Below, piece after piece: positions 47,876-60,478 of a DNA stretch of 64,000 bases. The DNA is from Letharia columbiana. Lineage: Eukaryota > Ascomycota > Lecanoromycetes > Lecanorales > Parmeliaceae. Each line of letters begins with the position of its first letter. Position 1 is the first letter of the stretch. The position numbers and the translations under genes were made by a program. The stretch is taken from positions 62,001 to 126,000 of the forward strand of contig NW_023501166.1 in the NCBI RefSeq assembly GCF_014066305.1. The letters are read 5' to 3'. The notes beneath the pieces were generated by a model. That model worked only from the letters and a program-made list of their open reading frames with translations, had not been told where the DNA came from and made no database searches.

Positions 47876-49253
47876 ATGGGTACCCTTACTTCGCTTGCTG
47901 AAGAGATACTTGCGAATGCGAAGCGTCTTGACCAGCACCTCTCATCCCAACATGTGATGCCCACCTCTTTTGACCATGACAGCCTCGCAGACCTGCCATC
48001 CGAGCTGGAATCCACCAAAAAGGCACTCATCAACTCAACCCAGACGTTGAAACAGCTATGTCAAGGCCCCGTTGGCAGCTCGATGGAGATTATATTCAAT
48101 GTACGCGCTCTCAGCCCAACATCACGGACTGAATGCCCATACTAGCATATTCTCAGTGGACCGACCTCCTTTCACTACGAGTGATATATGAATTTAAGCT
48201 CGCCCAAGCCGTCCAGGTTGAGGGTTCAACAACTTATCATGAGATCTCTTCAAAAAGCGGCCTTCCTGAGGCTTTGGCCCGACGTTTCATGCGCCACGCA
48301 ATGGGAAACCATATATTCGCAGAAGTATCTCCTAACGCGGTCCGACATACAGCAGCTTCGCGAATGATGGCTACAGACCCCGATTTCTTTGACGCGGTTG
48401 GACTGGAGGCATCGGAGCTCGCGCCGACGGCAGGCAGAGTTATCGAAGCCTTGAAACGGTACGGCGACTCAGGTGAGCCAAACGAGTCGGCCTTCAGTAT
48501 GGCGAATGAGACCACCTTGTCCATTTTCCAGTTTCTAGGTCAACACCCGGAGCGTGCGAGGCGGTTCGGTTCTGGTATGCGTTTCTTCACCAAAGGCGAG
48601 ACTTGGGATCTGAAGCATCTCGTCTCGGGCTTCGACTGGGCTTCTTTTGACCACCCTGGCGCCACGGTGGTAGACATGGGCGGCGGCAACGGCAGCGTCT
48701 CACAATTTTTAGCCAGGTCAACTCAGCACATAACATTCATTGTCCAAGATCTCCCTGGCACAGTCGAGCAGGGCCGCGCGTCGCTCCCGGTGGAGTTCAA
48801 AGGAAGGGTCGAATTCATGGCCCATGACTTTTTCACCGAACAGAAACTGCAAAATCCTGACATCTACCTATTTCGGTGGATTATGCACAATTGGAGTGAC
48901 CCGTATTGCATGAAAATGCTGCAAAATTTAATCCCAACAATGCGCAATGGCTCCCGTATCCTTCTCTACGAATGCGTCCTTGAAGATACACCAGCAACAC
49001 TGCTGACGGAGAAAATGGGACCGTATGTCTTCTACAAAAGGTGGTATGTATCTTTAACAGGATTCAGCTGACGAAAGTCGTTGATAGGAATTTAGACATG
49101 ATCATGGCCGCCTGCTTCAACAGTGCCGAGCGCACAAGAGCTGACTGGCTTCGTTTACTCGAAAAGACCGACAAGCGCTTTTGTCTCCACAGTATTTCCC
49201 AGCCAGAGGGAAGCACTATGAGTATCATCGAGGTACTATGGAAGTCCGCATAA
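47876..49253 (+). CDS. SAM-dependent O-methyltransferase (class II, secondary-metabolite type)
   Basis: Three exons (47876-48100, 48157-49022, 49088-49253) give 418 codons, the usual length of fungal OMTs. A helical N-terminal dimerisation region contains a winged-helix segment (YHEISSKSGLPEALARRFMR). The SAM-binding motif I is ATVVDMGGGNGSVSQFLA. FIVQDLPGTVEQG carries the acidic residue that contacts the ribose. VEFMAHDFF and DIYLFRWIMHNWSD follow, with the His of the HxWxD stretch acting as general base in this fold. SRILLYECVL and MSIIEVLWKS end the domain. It methylates a hydroxyl on a small aromatic or polyketide product. No polyketide synthase or other biosynthetic gene is near, so the substrate is unknown. 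Confidence 0.9.
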
Positions 49254-49632
49254 CAAAGACTGTGGACTGCACGCGCATTCTAGAACCTTTGACGAAGGAC
49301 GAGAGCATTGCATGTGAATTCCAGTGACAACCCTTCCATAGCTTGAGAAGGGCTAAGCTTGATATGATAAAATTATCATACATTCTTCTCAGAGTAAGAT
49401 ACCTAGAGTTGTGTCGACTCGCCATGTTGTCTGACCCATGCAGCATCTCCTACATCGAGAAACCCAACACTAATTTCAGATGCGAGAGTTTTTGTCCTTA
49501 AACTCCTTTCAATTTTAAGGCATGTCAGATTGGCGGGTGTTGACTAGCCTCCGTCCTCATCAAGGGTATCTCAGTCTCTCGACTGCAGCCATGCGTGTTC
49601 ACCAACCACTCCTTAGCCCTCCTCCGAATACC
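49254..49632. other. Intergenic, convergent 3' regions
   Basis: 379 bases between the ends of the O-methyltransferase and rhodopsin-domain genes; nothing recognised. Confidence 0.5.
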
Positions 49633-50874
49633 TCATCCCCTTCTCCCACCATCTCCTCCAACACAGAAAGTATCAAGCCCTACCGCTTGGTTTCCATTGT
49701 CCGTCTCCACGAAGATATTCCTCTCAACAAGTACTCCTCTTTTTGGGAACAGCCCCGAGATCTCCTCATCCAAGCGGTCGAACTCTAGGCTGCGGTGTGG
49801 CATTCTAGCGGTTCTTTGTTGGGATGGCGCATACGCTGCTGAAGAGGAGGACCCAGCGTGGCCATGAAGGAGCGGATGTACGAGGGCTCCTAGGGTAGGA
49901 AGGCAGGCACATACCACACCGATATTGCCTTCGATAGTGGACCAGATCATGACGGCAACGTAGTCCCAAGTAGGATCGTCGTTATTGATGGAGGCGTTGG
50001 CATTGACGCGAATGATGCTTACGGCCGACGTACTGTTCCCATTAATCGTATTAGATATGGAGCCGCCATTCCACCTGGCACATGGGGCGGAAACGGGAAA
50101 CTCACAAAGCGCCAACGAGGAGGACGCCGCTCAAAGAGATTTTGCGTCCAGTGGAGAGTTTCAGCCGCCAGATCTGCGGCATAGGCAAGAGCAGGATAGA
50201 GAAGTCGATGATGATGTGGGGGACGTTGGTCCCAACCAGCCACGTTCGAAGATCCATGCAGCGGCTGTTGGGTACATCGGCGTCCCAGGCTGCGGAGACG
50301 GGACTGCATCGGAAGATTGTGGTCAACAGGGTCGCGGTTCCCCACGCGATGACCAGGGTGAGGAAAACGTAGACGATGTTGGCGAAGGACTTGTTGATGC
50401 CGAAAATGCGCAGGTACAGGCACAGGATGGAGGACTGGACCGAGGTGACGATGGAGGCGTAGAGGAGCTCGTTTGCAAAGGTGTAGATTTGGTACTTTCT
50501 AATGTCGTTCGCATTCGCTATCGCTTGTACATGTCTACCCCCGCCGTTGTTCATCGCTGCCCCTCTGTCAGTCTCATCGAACGTAGGTCCTTCCACGGGA
50601 CAAGACTCGCCTTCGTTCAAAAAGGCAAAGTTCAAAATGACAATCACCTTTAACCTCGTGAGCCTTGGGAACAAAACCGCTTTCCACGAGGATCAACACC
50701 CACCGTCGCGACCAAGATGAGCCAGTCATCCCACCACAGTCGCAGGTTGGACACCCTCCGGGCCACCAACCGCAGCCCCACGGCGAGGAGCGGAAGGGCG
50801 AAGAAGATGCTGAAGATGGCGTACATTTTCGGCGCTTGGGTCGCGTGGAGATCTGTTTCCGTCTGGGCTGCCAT
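49633..50874 (-). CDS. Rhodopsin-domain (SAT4-type) integral membrane protein, probably frameshifted
   Basis: Minus-strand exons are 50874 to ~50700, ~50560 to 50106 and 50032-49633. Exon 1 has a membrane span (MYAIFSIFFALPLLAVGLRL) and the family block LRLWWDDWLILVAT. Exon 2 has GGGRHVQAIANANDIRKYQI followed by YTFANELLYASIVTSVQSSI, CLYLRIFG, a span VYVFLTLVIAWGTATLLTT, FRCSPVSAAWD and VPHIIIDFSILLLPMPQIW. Exon 3 has AVSIIRVNAN and PTWDYVAVMIWSTIEGNIGV. This is the fungal PTH11/SAT4-like seven-helix family. The exon 1-exon 2 junction is a problem: the expected second helix (VLILVESGFVPKA) follows exon 1 in a different frame, one base off, with no in-phase splice to restore it. It may be a recent pseudogene, or a sequence error. 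Confidence 0.72.
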
Positions 50875-53427
50875 GTTCGTCGCAGGACGGGCACGGAGAC
50901 CTCGCGGGGCCGGATTGCTACGAGGTGGATTTCATGTAGAGTACACAATGCTTTGCAGCCTGCGTGCTCTCTTATACGAGTTCCCTCGCCCAGCGTAGGA
51001 AAGAGTGAAAGGAGCCAAAGGGTGAACGGTGGCTGTAGTGTGGTTGGGGAGTGTGGCGCACATCTGGAGATGCTCGCTTTGCTCGCGACGGGTTTTACGC
51101 AACCCGGCTCGGGTTATCCCTTTCACACAACGAGATTTGCAGGGCCGGGAAACCCCTCGACATGCTTTATCTCTGACGTCTTTTTCCGTGGGAGGTTCAT
51201 CACATCATTCAAACAGTATGTATGGCGTAAGGCAAATCGAGACTCGGGACCTATCAAGATACGGCCCGGGGCGTACCAGTCGCCCGGGCTCCCCACATCG
51301 CACCTGTGACCCCGGTCCATCTAGCGTATGCATGCAAGGTGAACTGCATCTGTAGCCCGGTGCGACGGTGTGATTCGTTCCTTTCGAGACCCACTCGCCC
51401 CGCCGGGGAACAGGGTCACGTTCAAGTCTTTCCATGCAGGCAGAGAGTGGTGAGATCATCGTACCGGTCGCGAGCCAGTTGACGAGGGTGGGATCATGGA
51501 TGGGTTGTTCGACCTGGACAGCGCTAGTAGCCCTCCTTTCGGAAGGGGACCTGTACCGGCGGACTTTAAAACTATTTTTCTGGGCGCGCGCATAGATTGA
51601 AAGACTTCTAGGTACCTATTCTATTGAGTGACAATAAGGGTGTTGAGCCCCACGGTTAGGCGTCATTCCGAAGCAGATCGATCTTAAGCGCACCATCCGG
51701 GCAGAAGTCTTGGCGTTTAGGACCGACCTCCGACCCCTTGCGAGCGTTTTGTCACACAGAGGCTGCTAAGAATATGCGTTTCGTCTGTAGAACGCGTCCG
51801 AGAGTATCATGAGACACATGGCGATGCTGTTACGACTTGGATCCCGAAGGCTTCATGGCTCGCTCGACACGTCCCCTGATGCCTCTCCTTCCGAGAGCTT
51901 TTGTTCGATCGTCGTCGAGCAGGCAATGAAGACGCTGTGACCCGCCGTAGAGAGCTCGAGTCCTGTGCGGACGATGGACTAGCGACGCGTTTGTTTTCGG
52001 ATGGTGGCGGCCATTGGCTATGGATCGCCTACCCTGTTTGCAGTCTCCCACTAGGCCACCACTCCAAGTTCTCTGTATTTGCAATGCTGATAATACATAT
52101 GACGGGGCAGTGTTCATTGGATACCCTCAATGGCGCGTATTTGACATTGAGCATGTCGCTGATTCGGACTTGATGGCAAAGACTTCGCTACCGTCGCCCC
52201 GTTCCTTCAAGCTTGGCTTTTCTTCGGCATGTTGTCGGGTGTGTTTGCAGTATCTGGCATTCGTATCACTGAGCGAGACATTATGGCAAAGAGCGTGGAC
52301 AGTGCTTTGTAGAGTACATTAACACTGAGTGACCGTATCTGGGATCGGGTAGCCTGTGAGTGCGATCTGCCTCCAGGCACAGGTCGAGGAGATCTTGAGA
52401 CTGGCGGAGCGACTCACAGAAGCGATCATAGCCGGGTTAAAGGTACGATCATCTAGGGGAGGAGACCTAGTACGAAAAGACAATTGCAAAAAGCTCGAAG
52501 CGCTATCATCCAGGCGAGCTCGTAATACTTTTGGCAACTATTTTTGGTGAAGCCTTGTGTAAAGCTAAGGACCTTGCATTTGGGCTAGCATGTATGGTGT
52601 GTATAGTGCTGGTGGAGGCTTTCGCTGGGAGGTAAGCGGGTTACTTTGCAGGTTACTCAAGCAATCTGTGTGGTATCCTGGACGCATTGCTGTGCTGGAC
52701 TCGACTTTCGAGTTGGAGTCAAAGAGCATTGTACCTGTTGAACCTAAGTTTTCAGGACCGGCACGAAGAAGACAAAGACCGCTTCCAGTGCTCTGAGCCG
52801 CATTGTAATTCAGACCAATTTGATCGCCGAGGCTATGTGAACAAAACTCTGAAGTTTTGTGGGGCTGCCAATAGTCTAGACTAGAAGAAGATTCAAGTTC
52901 GGCGGCGGCGATCCTTGGAGCAGGTGGCGGCGTACCATTGATTTCCGTCGAAGGAAAGGTTGGCGAGAAGTTATGCGAGAGCGCTGAAGGGCTGTGCACC
53001 GGGTCGCTCGTCACCTTATCAGAAAGACAAATCTATAGATGAGCTCTCCTTGGCCTCTTCTTTCTCGCATACCTTTCGTCCCGTACGTTGCTTTTTCCCA
53101 TGTGAGGGCGGGTGGGTGGCATTGATAATATTGGAAGAATTCACAAGGACAAGAAAAGAAAAAAACAAAAAGAAAAAAATCCAACCACAGCTGTCGTCGA
53201 ACCGAGGAGCAAAAGGAAAATCACCCAGACTACAGGAGCTCAGCTTTATTTTATTAAAGACTGGCATATTCATCTGGATGCAAACCCTCGAGCCGACGTT
53301 AGTGGCAATACTGTACTGGCCCAACGGTTGAGGAGTAAGGCCTCATCAAGTTAACTTGGGTATTCCAGTGTAAACCACTAGGCCATACTGCTCGATGGGA
53401 CAAATATTACCGAAATAGTATATAACC
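50875..53427. other. Gene-poor region, no supported gene
   Basis: About 2.5 kb. The longest frame (52565-53014, minus, 149 codons) is Ser/Pro-rich with no motif and no partner exon. A short helical-looking frame at 52356-52550 (VEEILRLAERLTEAIIAGLK) could be a coding relic, but nothing around it extends it. Confidence 0.4.
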
Positions 53428-53910
53428 TTGATTAAAAAGAAATTGTCAACACTGGCAAAACTAGCCGCACTAATTCTTCACCGCAGTGTGAACTGCGACG
53501 TTTGCAAGACCAACCAACCCGTTAAACCGAGCCATGACAGGATCATCCCCTTCTGGATAGACACCATGTACCTGCCGCTCGAGACCGTTTCTCGTCGACT
53601 TGCGATCCAGCAAATGGCAAGAACATACGAAGACGCGATCAGGGTCATTGTCTTAGACTCGACACTCCACATTTTCGCGTGCAATGTCACTCAAATTCAT
53701 CTGAGAGGCAGACCAAAAGACGAAACTGTCTGCTCAGCCCATCTGAATGGCCTAGATGTCTCTACAACCGCTCCACAGGCTACGCACGAAGATAGTAGGA
53801 GGCTCTCTACCATTTAGTCAGGAACAATTTTCCCAGCAAATAATTATGTCTTGGTTACTAAGGACTTCCGAGATGACGGGTACAGGTAGGCTTCAGCTTC
53901 GTTTCTGGAT
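53428..53910 (+). pseudogene. HET-like domain protein remnant
   Basis: A 129-codon frame contains IIPFWIDTMYLPLETVSRRL followed by AIQQMARTYEDAIRVIVLDS. This is the pattern of the fungal HET-type domain (FWIDTLCVPL...AI..M...Y..A..V+VLD). The next expected element (S.W..R.WT.QE) is visible only in another frame near 53736-53800, interrupted by two adjacent stops. There is no credible N-terminal part upstream. HET-domain proteins act in nonself recognition and programmed cell death. This copy appears truncated and broken. The family is a pattern-level guess. Confidence 0.45.
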
Positions 53911-55296
53911 ATGGGCAGAGCGGTCGATGGTGGTTTGGATTCGACTGGCGTCCTGAAAGCTAATCTTCGTCAGGATGGACTCGAAGTCATATTCGCAGAT
54001 CTTCTTCTGGATGCTTCCCAGGTTGAGCTTCTGCCAGATGGCAAAGAAATGACTTTCACCGTCAAAAATAACCGCAGCTGTACACTGCAAGATTTCGTTC
54101 TTTGAAGCTCTAGCATGGGCAACATGTCAACAACGAAGGATAGATGAGATAGAAGATTGGATTGGTGCAGACGGATGCCCTGCTTTCGAGAGTGCTAGAT
54201 GTTTCACCGGTTTTCGTGTCGGTTTTGGAAAGCGTGCAGATGTCAAAAAAGGGAGTATTATATACCAGGTATGAGGGCGTCGTTGCCAGAAAGCTCAGCA
54301 ATCTGTCGTTTTGCACTTCCAGACCGATGCTCTCAATGAAAATGCTAACGACGTAGCAGAAATGGTGCATCAAATAAGATTGGACTCAACGACGAACGTA
54401 TCTGACACTTTCACGGAACGAACAGGTACGTTGCTCCTCACTCCATACACCCGACCATCTCTCGCACATACTTTTTGAGGCCTGAGCCGTTCACCGACCA
54501 ACTCCTAGCTGCTCAACCCGAGCAACAAGACTTTCACGATGGCGCTTCAGCATTCAGTTGTCATTGTCGATGAGATCTTGAAGCCGGATCGAAGCTAGGA
54601 AAGTCCTACGACGAGACTCCAACTCAAAGCGCAATGTGCACTGAACACTGATATCCCTCTATTCCTCACATGCAGCTTCTGTACCAATCCGAAAACAACG
54701 AACCATCTCCCGTTCAATCCACGCATCGAAGCATACTCCTACCCGCCTACTGAAACCAACAGTTATCTTCCCATATCGGGATATCGTGCTTCACACAATC
54801 ACAGAGACGTCAAATGTTCCCTGAGACCACAGAAGAATCGACCCCGAAAGAGCCATGGGGCAGGGTTTGCAGACACCTGATTGGACGAGACATTCTCTGC
54901 TTCCAGAGCCGCGAATCGGTCGTTGACGAACAGGACCGTTTTTTTGCCACCCGGGCAGCCGATTTTGAAACCTTCCCCTGGAGCCCTGTGATACTCGGGT
55001 TGCGTTTGACTCAAACGGAGATGGGCAGTTTTACCAGGCCACTCCTCGTCTCGGGTGGGTGAGTCTGCTCCGCGGCTCGTACGCACGCACCTTTGTTTGT
55101 CCAATGCGCTGGCCATTATGACTTGTCAATCTTGTAACGTCGGGTCCACCTCGGCATCTGGTGGAGAGAGAAAGCCACGCCTCGGACGCCTGTGCGCCCT
55201 CCGACAGATTTTCCCCAGTCTCTTCTCTGCACCGCCCGCCTCCTGCAATCCTCCCAACATCTCAGACCCACCAAAAGCTCCATCATCGTTATCATC
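53911..55296. other. Gene-poor region; leader of the small gene at 55297
   Basis: A plus-strand stretch at 54110-54420 reads coding-like in pieces (IEDWIGADGCPAFESARCFT, ALNENANDVAEMVHQIRLDS) but holds a stop between them and has no recognised family. From ~55200 the sequence is CT-rich leader. Confidence 0.4.
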
Positions 55297-55715
55297 ATGT
55301 CATCGACCTCATCCCCCGCCGACACCTCGACTTCACCATCGTCATCCTCATCAACCACCAAGTCACCACCACCGCACACCTCAAAACGCCGACCGTCAGT
55401 CCCCGACTTTTTCGAAAAATTCCAAAAGTGAGCCCCCTCCCCCTCCCTTCCCATATCCATCCATCCTATTCACGCGCTTGAGAGAGAGAGAGAGAGAGAA
55501 ACCCTCCGCTTATCCAATGCCTCAGGGCCATCCACATAGGTCAAAAGACGAAAGAATCCCGCTTTGCGGCGCGGCGGGACGACTGGCGCCGATGGGCCAA
55601 TCCGGGTGGCGGAGCCGGGAGTCCGCCGGTCGGTAGGAGGGCAGATGCGAATCAGTTCGACGTGCCGGGGGGGCCGTGGGAGGATGGGACGGAAGAGGAG
55701 GAGGACGGGACGTAG
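55297..55715 (+). CDS. Small Ser-rich protein, unknown function
   Basis: Two exons (55297-55427 and 55526-55715) give 106 codons. The first 30 residues are Ser/Thr/Pro-rich. A compact segment follows: RRPSVPDFFEKFQK, then TKESRFAARRDDWRRWANPG, and an acidic end FDVPGGPWEDGTEEEEDGT. The acceptor was chosen because only the AG at 55524-55525 restores the frame that gives this natural-looking end. Two other AGs nearby give frames that read as noise. The intron contains a (GA)n tract at 55481-55499. The FEKFQK...RRDDW...W segment looks like a conserved short motif of a small fungal protein family, but I cannot name it. Confidence 0.6.
55481..55499 (+). repeat. (GA)n microsatellite inside an intron
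   Basis: About nine GA units within the only intron of the small gene starting at 55297. Confidence 0.9.
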
Positions 55716-56082
55716 GTTTGCTGAATCGGGGTCTGGTTGTGGAGGGTGTTGAAAATCATGCGACTTTTGTTTTAGGTTTTTCGCTGGTGCAAATACGATG
55801 GCGATCCCGGGCAGAATGTGAAAAGGGGGATTGAACCCGGAAGAGAGCAAGGACGCGTGTGAATATTCTGACGTCTTTTGTTAAGGAAGGAGTCGTTGGT
55901 TTGAGAACCGGCGTGTAGCTTGAGAAACCGAATACAGAAAGACCATGTGCGATAGAAGTCTGTGAGAGAATGGAAGAGTCACCGATGACTGAAAAAAGAT
56001 CGTTGATTGGGAACATGGCCGTAAATGTCATCAAGTATCATACTACCATAACGTAAGGAAAGCTTACCCCCTCCCCTTCATA
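55716..56082. other. Intergenic, convergent 3' regions
   Basis: 367 bases between two convergent stops; no feature seen. Confidence 0.5.
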
Positions 56083-59000
56083 TCAAGGTTTCTCCACCTG
56101 CTCGAACCCCTCCAGATCCTCCTCATCTTTCTTTTCCTCTTTCTCTCTCCCCTTCTCCAAGTGGCCAGCGCGCTCTCCAAATTCCCTCCCGATCTTTAGC
56201 ATGGTTTCAACTTCCCTAGCTCCCAACATCCTACCCTTCCTCTCCGCCAAAACCCTTGCAGTTTGGACCGTCTTTTTGATCTGGTGCCCGTTGATGTCAT
56301 CCTTGCTCCACTTCTGTCGAGCAAGCGTGCGCAAATCAGCAGATTGTGATGCGTTGATGGTGCCTTCATCGGACAAGTCCTGAATTTGATTGAACCAGAC
56401 CCCAATTCTACGGGCACGGTCCAGAGGAGGTAGGCAGAGGGTAATATCGATGCGCGGCATGAGGCCTTCGTCGAATTTGCTGACGCGATTGGTGGTGATG
56501 AAGACGATACCTTGATAGTATTCGATGAATCGCACGAAGCTCGATACAAGATTGTTGCGTTTGAGATTGGCACATTCATAATCACGTCGAGCTTGTAAGA
56601 GGACGTCTGCTTCATCGAACAGCAAGATGGCACCCCATTTTGTGGCATAATCGGAAATTTCTTCTAGTTTCTCATCAAATACCGGCAGGGAAGTTCCAAT
56701 ATCGCTGCAAGTGACAGGGAATAGAGGTTTGCCAAAATGTTCCGCGATAGATTCTTGCGATTTCCATCAGCAATGAACGGCGCTAGGACGAGTTCTCGAA
56801 TACGTACCAGCAGTCAGCGTTTTGCCCACACCTGGCTCGCCGTGTAGCAGTATGCTAAGTCCTTTTCCACCTGCTGAACCTCTCAATCCAGCGACCTTCT
56901 CATCATGAGATGAGACCATGGTTTCTAGGATGTCTTTGTATTCTTCGTCGAGGAACAGACGGTCCCAGGCGTTTTCTTGGAAAGACACCGGCTTGAGTTG
57001 TGATACGTTGAGGAATTCTAGACTCAAATTAGATTTCGCAGGAAATAGCGCACTGTATACACTTACTCCACACTTTGTCCCGAAAGGAGAAGCCACGCAC
57101 ATGTTGCGGACAAAGCATCAACGTGAGCTCGTCCATCTCGGCATATGGCCGGATCAGATCGTATTTCTCGAACTCGCGGACGACAACATGCGAAGGACGA
57201 TCTGATGAATAACTTCGGCAAGGTTCAGCTTGAGGGTCCTCAGGTTTGTCGATGCTTTCGATCTCGTAGTCTCTGCTGCAGTATTCATCCTCAAAGTGGC
57301 GCACGAGGGAGCGCTGGGGTGTATAACGTCTTGATCGCCGGTCAACAGCGTCGCCACTTGTATCCCAATCGCTGTATCTGTTTTCTTTCCAGCTCCTGTC
57401 CTTGGCACTGGAGGGTCCGTACTTTCCATTGACGGAGATGAGCCACCCGTTGCGCTTCTGATAAGTTAGATGATCCACCATGATACGAGTAGACTGTGAA
57501 GGAGAGATCTCGCTCTCTTGACAGTGCTGTACCTGAAAAGCACAGAACTTTCTTCCGCGAGATAGTAGCGATTCTCTGATGGCGTTTCGGTCCAAAAGAT
57601 ATTTCTCCGGGACTAGGGACAGAGAGCTGATGTCCCGGACACCATGGAATGGAGCAACGCAATGAATGGACCAAACGCGGCCATATACCTCACCGTCGAA
57701 ATTCATGGACCATGCTCTGATATCGAGCCTGGTATGGGCGTGACCGTTGTCTGGCGACGGTTTTCGTATCTGCATACCATCGAGAGAGTCAACGACGAAA
57801 GCTTCCCATTCGCCATTGCCACGGCTGTACACCGTCGTGCCAGGTCGATAAAGCATCCACAAGTCACTGTATTTGACAAGGTTCGGAGGCGTCACCGACT
57901 CAAAGTTGTCAAGCACTCTACTAATGTCGCTGAAATCGCTCCTCAGGAAGTTCAAGATAAATTTCGTGTGTTCCTTGACCTGTGTGGACTCTTTGGTATT
58001 CTCCACATAATCCGTGAGCTGCTTGCGGTTGAGGAACAGAACCATGAGGGGCTCCATAAGGTATAAAACACCCTCGTGAAGGGCAAGGTCGCTAATGTTA
58101 TGCCGAGACACTTGCTTGAGGAGGTCGAAGAAGGTTGGGGATGCAATTTCGATTCGCCTTCGCCAGAACTGGGTGCGATCATATTCAGATACGGCGGTCA
58201 CAAGCGGCCAGTCAGGCGGGATTTCGAGAACGGGTGTAGACATTCCATCACGCACTGCCTCAATTCTTTGATTCTCGCCAAGATGATTCCATCGCGCGAC
58301 CTCAAGGCTTGGTCCCTCAAGGGCTTTTGCGTCTCGCTTCCCTTTCTTCACTTCCGGCTCGTAGCTTATGGTTTCATCATCAAAGTCTTGTGGGTACCTG
58401 GCTGCTCGACCGCCCTTGTGGCTAACGTCAGAGACCGAGTCTACAGAGTCTCCACTATCAGAAATCGAAGAGTTGGTAGGAGAGCCAGGGGCGCCCTCAC
58501 ACTCTTCGACACGGGACTGTAGATCGCTGATTTTTGACTCCAGCTTGTGTAAAAAGTCTACATCGACCATAGTTCTCTCGTTGTTCCCGTTTGGTTGTTC
58601 GGGACTAATGGTTGTGGGAATGATATCAAGCTTGGGAGGATGCCGAAGTCCCGATGTAACGATGTGCTTGGGCCTGAGGTGTGTGTCAAAGAAATCGAAC
58701 CCTTTCCTCCCAACGTTGTCAGACGATTCCGGGCAAGGTGTTCTGCCGTAAGCAGTAGCTGGAGGCGCTAGCACATGGGCTTCCTCAACATGTTCGAAAA
58801 CATCCTCCTCGTCTCCAAAATCGTTGCGTAGAAAATGGTCACAGTCCTGGAAGGAGCACCCATGTTGATTCTTAGAGGGGTCGTGCATTCTGTGGATGGC
58901 GGCGTCTCCATGGACGAGGAAGGCCTTCGGTCCGTGACCATGCATTTTGTGGACTTCTCTCTCGTGACGCAGCAAGCAACCAGCGGACGAGAATTGTGTG

Positions 59001-59651
59001 CCGACACATTCGCCGACGTCGCAGCGGTATGGCTTCAAGTGCGAGTCTAGGTGTTTACTAGAGCGGCGGTCAACTTTAGTGGGTAGAGAGATCTTCAGAC
59101 ATGACTGACTCGAAATTGGACTTCAACTTCTGTGGTCTGTACCAACACACCTCCAGAGCCGCGTACGGACAGTGGTACCGCCCATCCTCGTCTGGTTTCA
59201 TTTTGTAAAATGAATGCTGACGCGCAATTCTGAGCCTGGTACCCCCGAATGTTTCATGGACAAATGCCTGCCCAATCTTGTGTCCGTCTTCATCGAGTAC
59301 CTCACCTTTCTCGTTGAGGGGGAATCCTTCCAGCTCTTCTGGGTCCGTCAGGCTGTCGTCCTTAACTTTGCCGAGCAGTGTACCATCAGATCCCCAGATC
59401 ATCCCTGCTTGGCCAACTTTGAGACCTTTGAAGACACTCGGTACTGAACGCTGTGCATCTTCCGTTTTGCCTGGGCTTGTGGGGTCGTCGTCTGTGCTAT
59501 GAGGCTCGTCAATGTCACGATTCGCGGCTTGCCCATGAGTTGATTGCCAACGGGAAGCAAAACGCTTGAGCTTCAAGTCAGCCATCCTCGATTCGTAGGA
59601 CTGGCGTTCGCTCATCGTGCCGGGGCGTGATGATGGTAAGGAAGATTGCAT
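56083..59651 (-). CDS. Zinc-finger-like / DUF7025-like / AAA+ ATPase protein
   Basis: Four exons (59651-59110, 59057-57067, 57017-56808, 56753-56083) join in phase to 1137 codons; an ATG at 59615 has a better start context. N-terminus: acidic Gly-rich repeats (GMIWGSDGTLLGKVKDDS, GEVLDEDGHKIGQAF). Next come Cys/His units: HCPYAALEVC with HLDSH across intron 1; CDVGECVGTQFSSAGCLLRH; and CSFQDCDHFL. The middle (LWMLYRPGTTVYSRGNGEWE to YAEMDELTLMLCPQHVRGFS) fits the DUF7025-type region that precedes AAA domains in fungi. The ATPase has Walker A HGEPGVGKTLT, Walker B ILLFDEADVLL, sensor IVFITTNRVSKFDEGLMPRI and a lysine/glutamate-rich tail. It is probably an ATP-driven remodeller; substrate and location are unknown. 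A broken relative lies downstream at 61.2-62.6 kb. Confidence 0.88.
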
Positions 59652-60478
59652 TGGGCGCTGCTCTACATCTTACATCCAGGCTCCAGGCTGCCATGACCCC
59701 TCACTTCGCGGGGCAATACATCGGTTCAGGAGGATCAGTGCATTGTCTCAGCCTCAAGGAAGCAGAGCCAATCGATTCGTCGAAGCTGAACGTCAGCAAG
59801 AACTAGCTTCGCGACTGTCTGAAGAGCCGGCAGCCAGGTTGGGCTATGCCTGCATTCGATCGACATGATTTCTTCACCCATGTTCGTAGCCTCGCCTCTC
59901 GCGCAATTCGGGTGACAGTCGGTATAGAATAGGGAGTATTTGGAGAAGCGGACAAGACCAGCGCAGCAGGGCATTGCCTCAGTCCCTCAGACCTGCCTAG
60001 CTCTCACTAAGTCCCTTCGGGTTAGCTTGCTGACAGCGCAGCTTAGTGGTAGCGCTCGTTCCATTACTAAGCGCGAGCCACTCACCCATTTTCGCGCGCA
60101 GCATTGATTACTAAGCACAGCCCCCAAGAATTAGCGGTATTTCGCAGTTCTATAGTCTCGGGGTATTAAAACCTTGAATGAGATTAGTGGTTTTTAGCGT
60201 GCGGCTTTCCTTCGGCATGAACAGTTCTGCGGGACTCGACAGTTGCTTCTCCATGCTTGATCGTTACATGTTTATTCCTAGACACGGTTCCCGCCACTTC
60301 AGCATCCGCCAGATGTGAAAATAACAATACTGCTAGAGCAAGAATCAGGTGTATAATACTCTACAGCTGTCATTCTTGTCCTGTTTTGATTGAAAGCGGC
60401 TCGGAAATTTCTCTACAAGATCATCCAAACGGCCACTCACCATCTGCTCCAATCTACAATTTTTTTATATGTAAACAC
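59652..60478. other. Intergenic, AAA-gene promoter region
   Basis: About 0.8 kb between the AAA gene start and the MITE-like element. No gene seen. Confidence 0.5.

Noticed and set aside
49985..50653. 222-codon plus-strand frame
   Set aside because: Antisense shadow of the rhodopsin-domain gene; Asp/Gly-rich composition comes from the opposite strand's codons.
52565..53014. 149-codon Ser/Pro-rich minus-strand frame
   Set aside because: No motif or splice partners and no leader-like sequence before the start; left as unsupported.
55800..55850. Sequence like a tRNA T-arm (GGGTTCAATCCC on the minus strand)
   Set aside because: No pairing stem around it and no acceptor, D or anticodon arms could be found.
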